From positions 1 through 6,710 of the forward strand of contig CAMBXJ010000244.1 of the NCBI GenBank assembly GCA_945871455.1: a stretch of DNA of 6,710 nucleotides, in the 5' to 3' direction. Of the stretch, positions 5,310 through 6,710 are shown in pieces. The notes under the pieces are model-generated. The model did no database searches, had not been told where the DNA came from, and worked only from the letters and a program-made list of their open reading frames with translations. The translations under genes and the position numbers were made by a program. This stretch comes from Asaia bogorensis. GTDB taxonomy: Bacteria; Pseudomonadota; Alphaproteobacteria; Acetobacterales; Acetobacteraceae. Position 1 is the first letter of the stretch. Every line of letters starts with the position of its first letter.

Positions 5310-6464
5310 ATGTCTGAAACCGTGCGTCCGGCTGTACCGTTCCTCGACCTGAAGGCGCAGCAGGCGCGTATCGCCGTCGATCTCCGCCGTCGCCTGGATG
5401 CGGTGCTGGCACATTGTCAGTTCGTTATGGGCCCGGAGGTGGCGGAACTCGAAGCCGAACTCGCGCGCATGTGCGGGGCCAGGCACTGCGTTGGGGTCAG
5501 CTCCGGCACGGACGCGTTGCAGATCGCCATGATGGCGGAAGAAATCGGGCGCGGTGACGCCGTGTTCCTGCCGGCCTTCACCTATACCGCCACCGCCGAG
5601 GTGCCGCTGGTTCTGGGCGCCACGCCGGTCTTCGTGGATGTCGACCCTTTGACCTTCCAAATCGATCCGGCCCATCTGGAACGCCGTATCGCCGAAATTC
5701 GCGCCGCCGGTCGCCTGCGGCCGCGTGCGGTGATCGGCGTGGACCTGTTCGGGCAGCCCGCCGATTGGGACGCTTTGGCGGCCATCAGCGCGCGGGAGAA
5801 GCTGTTTACCATCGACGACCTCGCCCAGAGCTTCGGAGCGACGCTGCATGGGAAAATGCTCGGGACCCAGGCGGATGCGACCGCGACCAGCTTCTTTCCG
5901 TCCAAGCCGTTGGGGGCCTATGGCGACGGTGGCGCCTTGTTCACCGAAAGCGACCAGCGCGCGGCGCTCTACCGCAGCCTGCGCACGCACGGGGAGGGAC
6001 CGACTCGCTACGAAGTGCTGCGGACCGGCATGAACGGCCGGCTGGATTCCATCCAGGCGGCGGTGCTGCTATCGAAGCTGACCGTGTTCGCGGAGGAACT
6101 CGCCGCGAGAGAAAAGATCGCCCAGGTCTATGACGCGCGCCTGGGCAATGCCGTGACGACACCGAAGCGCGTGCCGGACAGCACAAGCGCCTGGGCGATT
6201 TACGCGATCCTGCTGCGCGATGGTGCCGAACGGGATTCGGTCCAGGCGGCGTTGAAGGCGGACGGGGTGCCGACCGCGATCTATTACCCGCGACCGCTGC
6301 ATCGCCAGCCCGCCTATCGCGACCACCACGACGGGTCGGCCCTGCCGGTGTCAGAGAATCTGGCCGACCGTATCCTGGCGCTGCCGATCCATCCTGACCT
6401 CAGCGACGCGGCGGTTTCCCATATTTGCGACTCGGTCCTGGCGGCGGTGGGTCGTACGACCTGA
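5310..6464 (+). CDS. PLP-dependent sugar aminotransferase, DegT/DnrJ/EryC1/StrS family (WbpE/PglE-like)
   Basis: A 384-residue cytosolic fold-type I enzyme that would move an amino group, usually from glutamate, onto a keto nucleotide sugar. The N-terminus FLDLKAQQARI and the phosphate-binding SSGTDALQ (64-71) open the fold. FTYTATAEVPLVLGATPVFVDVD follows. IDDLAQSFGA (168-177) contains Asp170, expected to contact the pyridine nitrogen, and Gln173. SFFPSKPLGAYGDGG (194-208) holds the PLP lysine, Lys199. MNGRLDSIQAA carries Asn242, which in family structures reaches the PLP phosphate of the partner subunit. SVQAALKADGVPTAIYYP is the usual C-terminal signature. From memory it matches WbpE along its whole length, but WbpE acts on a 3-keto uronic acid. 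Beside a 4,6-dehydratase, C4 amination of a 4-keto-6-deoxy sugar (PglE-like) is equally or more likely. The ATG at 5310 follows GAGAGG by four bases. Probably co-expressed with the dehydratase across a 204-base repeat-filled gap. Confidence 0.93.
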   Translation: MSETVRPAVPFLDLKAQQARIAVDLRRRLDAVLAHCQFVMGPEVAELEAELARMCGARHCVGVSSGTDALQIAMMAEEIGRGDAVFLPAFTYTATAEVPLVLGATPVFVDVDPLTFQIDPAHLERRIAEIRAAGRLRPRAVIGVDLFGQPADWDALAAISAREKLFTIDDLAQSFGATLHGKMLGTQADATATSFFPSKPLGAYGDGGALFTESDQRAALYRSLRTHGEGPTRYEVLRTGMNGRLDSIQAAVLLSKLTVFAEELAAREKIAQVYDARLGNAVTTPKRVPDSTSAWAIYAILLRDGAERDSVQAALKADGVPTAIYYPRPLHRQPAYRDHHDGSALPVSENLADRILALPIHPDLSDAAVSHICDSVLAAVGRTT

Positions 6465-6490
6465 GGAAATCGCCGCACTCGGGTGGGCCG

Positions 6491-6505
6491 CAACGACAAT
6501 CGTTG
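6491..6505. other. Short hairpin after the aminotransferase gene
   Basis: CAACGA (6491-6496) and TCGTTG (6500-6505) form a perfect 6-bp stem with a three-base loop, 27 bases after the stop codon. AAAGG follows rather than T residues, so it is not a convincing intrinsic terminator; the downstream gene may still be co-transcribed. Confidence 0.3.
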
Positions 6506-6531
6506 AAAGGCAACCGACCCCGGGTTAATGC
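6503..6531 (+). promoter_or_regulatory. Weak promoter candidate for the gene at the right edge
   Basis: TTGAAA (6503-6508) and TAATGC (6526-6531) are 17 bases apart on the plus strand. The -35 is a fair match to TTGACA, the -10 only partial. It would give the next gene its own transcript with a leader of roughly 110 bases. Confidence 0.28.
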
Positions 6532-6567
6532 CCTAATCTTACTGCGTCATATCGCCCGTCGCTCCCC

Positions 6568-6609
6568 CGTCTGCCGTCCGATGCCGCAACACGGGCAGCG
6601 GGGCAGACG
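6568..6609. repeat. 8-bp inverted repeat upstream of the right-edge gene
   Basis: CGTCTGCC (6568-6575) and GGCAGACG (6602-6609) are exact reverse complements with 26 bases between. A smaller stem TGCC/GGCA (6582-6585 with 6594-6597) nests inside. It lies 41-82 bases before the next probable start codon, so it could be a leader RNA structure or a regulator site. No T-tract follows. Confidence 0.4.
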
Positions 6610-6649
6610 CTCTACCAGCGCGACAATAATCCTGCGTCGGAGGGTGGCA

Positions 6650-6710
6650 ATGGAGTTCGGGATATGGCGTTCGGTTCGCAGCGGCGGCGCCGTGGGATCG
6701 GCGACCGGCG
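6650..6710 (+). CDS. Probable start of another gene, truncated by the window edge
   Basis: GGAGGG (6639-6644) lies five bases before an ATG at 6650, and the frame (MEFGIWRSVRSGG...) stays open to the right edge with G/C-rich third positions. Only about 20 codons are visible, too few to name a product. A second ATG at 6664 in another frame (MAFGSQRRRRGIGD...) also has a GGAG eight bases ahead of it, so either may be the true start. Position after a dehydratase-aminotransferase pair suggests a further glycan gene, but that is inference. Confidence 0.4.
   Translation, partial: MEFGIWRSVRSGGAVGSATG

Overview
The window is GC-rich DNA with strongly G/C-biased third codon positions. It is probably from an alphaproteobacterium, and Rhodospirillales/Acetobacteraceae is my best guess. 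The guess rests on the style of the rRNA leader at the left edge (TTGACA promoter, GC-rich discriminator, boxA-like TTCTTTGACAAT), on a GTCATTGCC...CCGGCAACC intergenic palindrome of a type common in that class, and on codon use. No rRNA, tRNA or taxonomic marker gene lies fully inside the window.

Layout, left to right. (1) Positions 1 to about 303, minus strand: what looks like the promoter and 5' leader of a ribosomal RNA operon, with a promoter, a boxB-like hairpin, a boxA-like antiterminator and about 200 more bases of AT-richer leader. The rRNA itself would lie beyond the left edge. (2) 449-1684, minus: a flavin-dependent monooxygenase/acyl-CoA dehydrogenase-fold protein (HsaA/DszC-like group), pointing toward the rRNA promoter. 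(3) 1685-2239: a gene-free stretch with a weak promoter for the flavoprotein, a perfect 9-bp inverted repeat, several small hairpins and a textbook plus-strand Rho-independent terminator (2061-2088) that no visible gene explains. (4) 2240-3085, plus: a VOC/glyoxalase-like protein. (5) 3183-5105, plus: a membrane-anchored FlaA1/CapD/WbpM-type nucleotide-sugar 4,6-dehydratase. (6) 5106-5309: a composite palindromic repeat of the REP/BIME kind that includes a canonical G-quadruplex motif. (7) 5310-6464, plus: a DegT/DnrJ/EryC1/StrS (WbpE/PglE-like) sugar aminotransferase. (8) 6465-6649: a noncoding stretch with hairpins, then a ribosome-binding site and the probable first codons of another plus-strand gene cut by the right edge.

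The dehydratase and aminotransferase form a plausible metabolic pair. A membrane 4,6-dehydratase would convert a UDP-N-acetylhexosamine to its 4-keto-6-deoxy form, and the PLP aminotransferase would install an amino group, giving an amino-sugar precursor for a surface polysaccharide, lipopolysaccharide or glycoprotein glycan. This looks like the left end of a surface-polysaccharide locus continuing to the right. The flavoprotein and VOC protein have no visible link to it and look like ordinary accessory metabolic genes beside an rRNA operon.

I see no phage, transposase, CRISPR, toxin-antitoxin or defence system. The items most worth a second look are the composite repeat with its G-quadruplex, the orphan terminator at 2061-2088 that may end a small RNA or attenuated leader, and the rRNA control region at the left edge.
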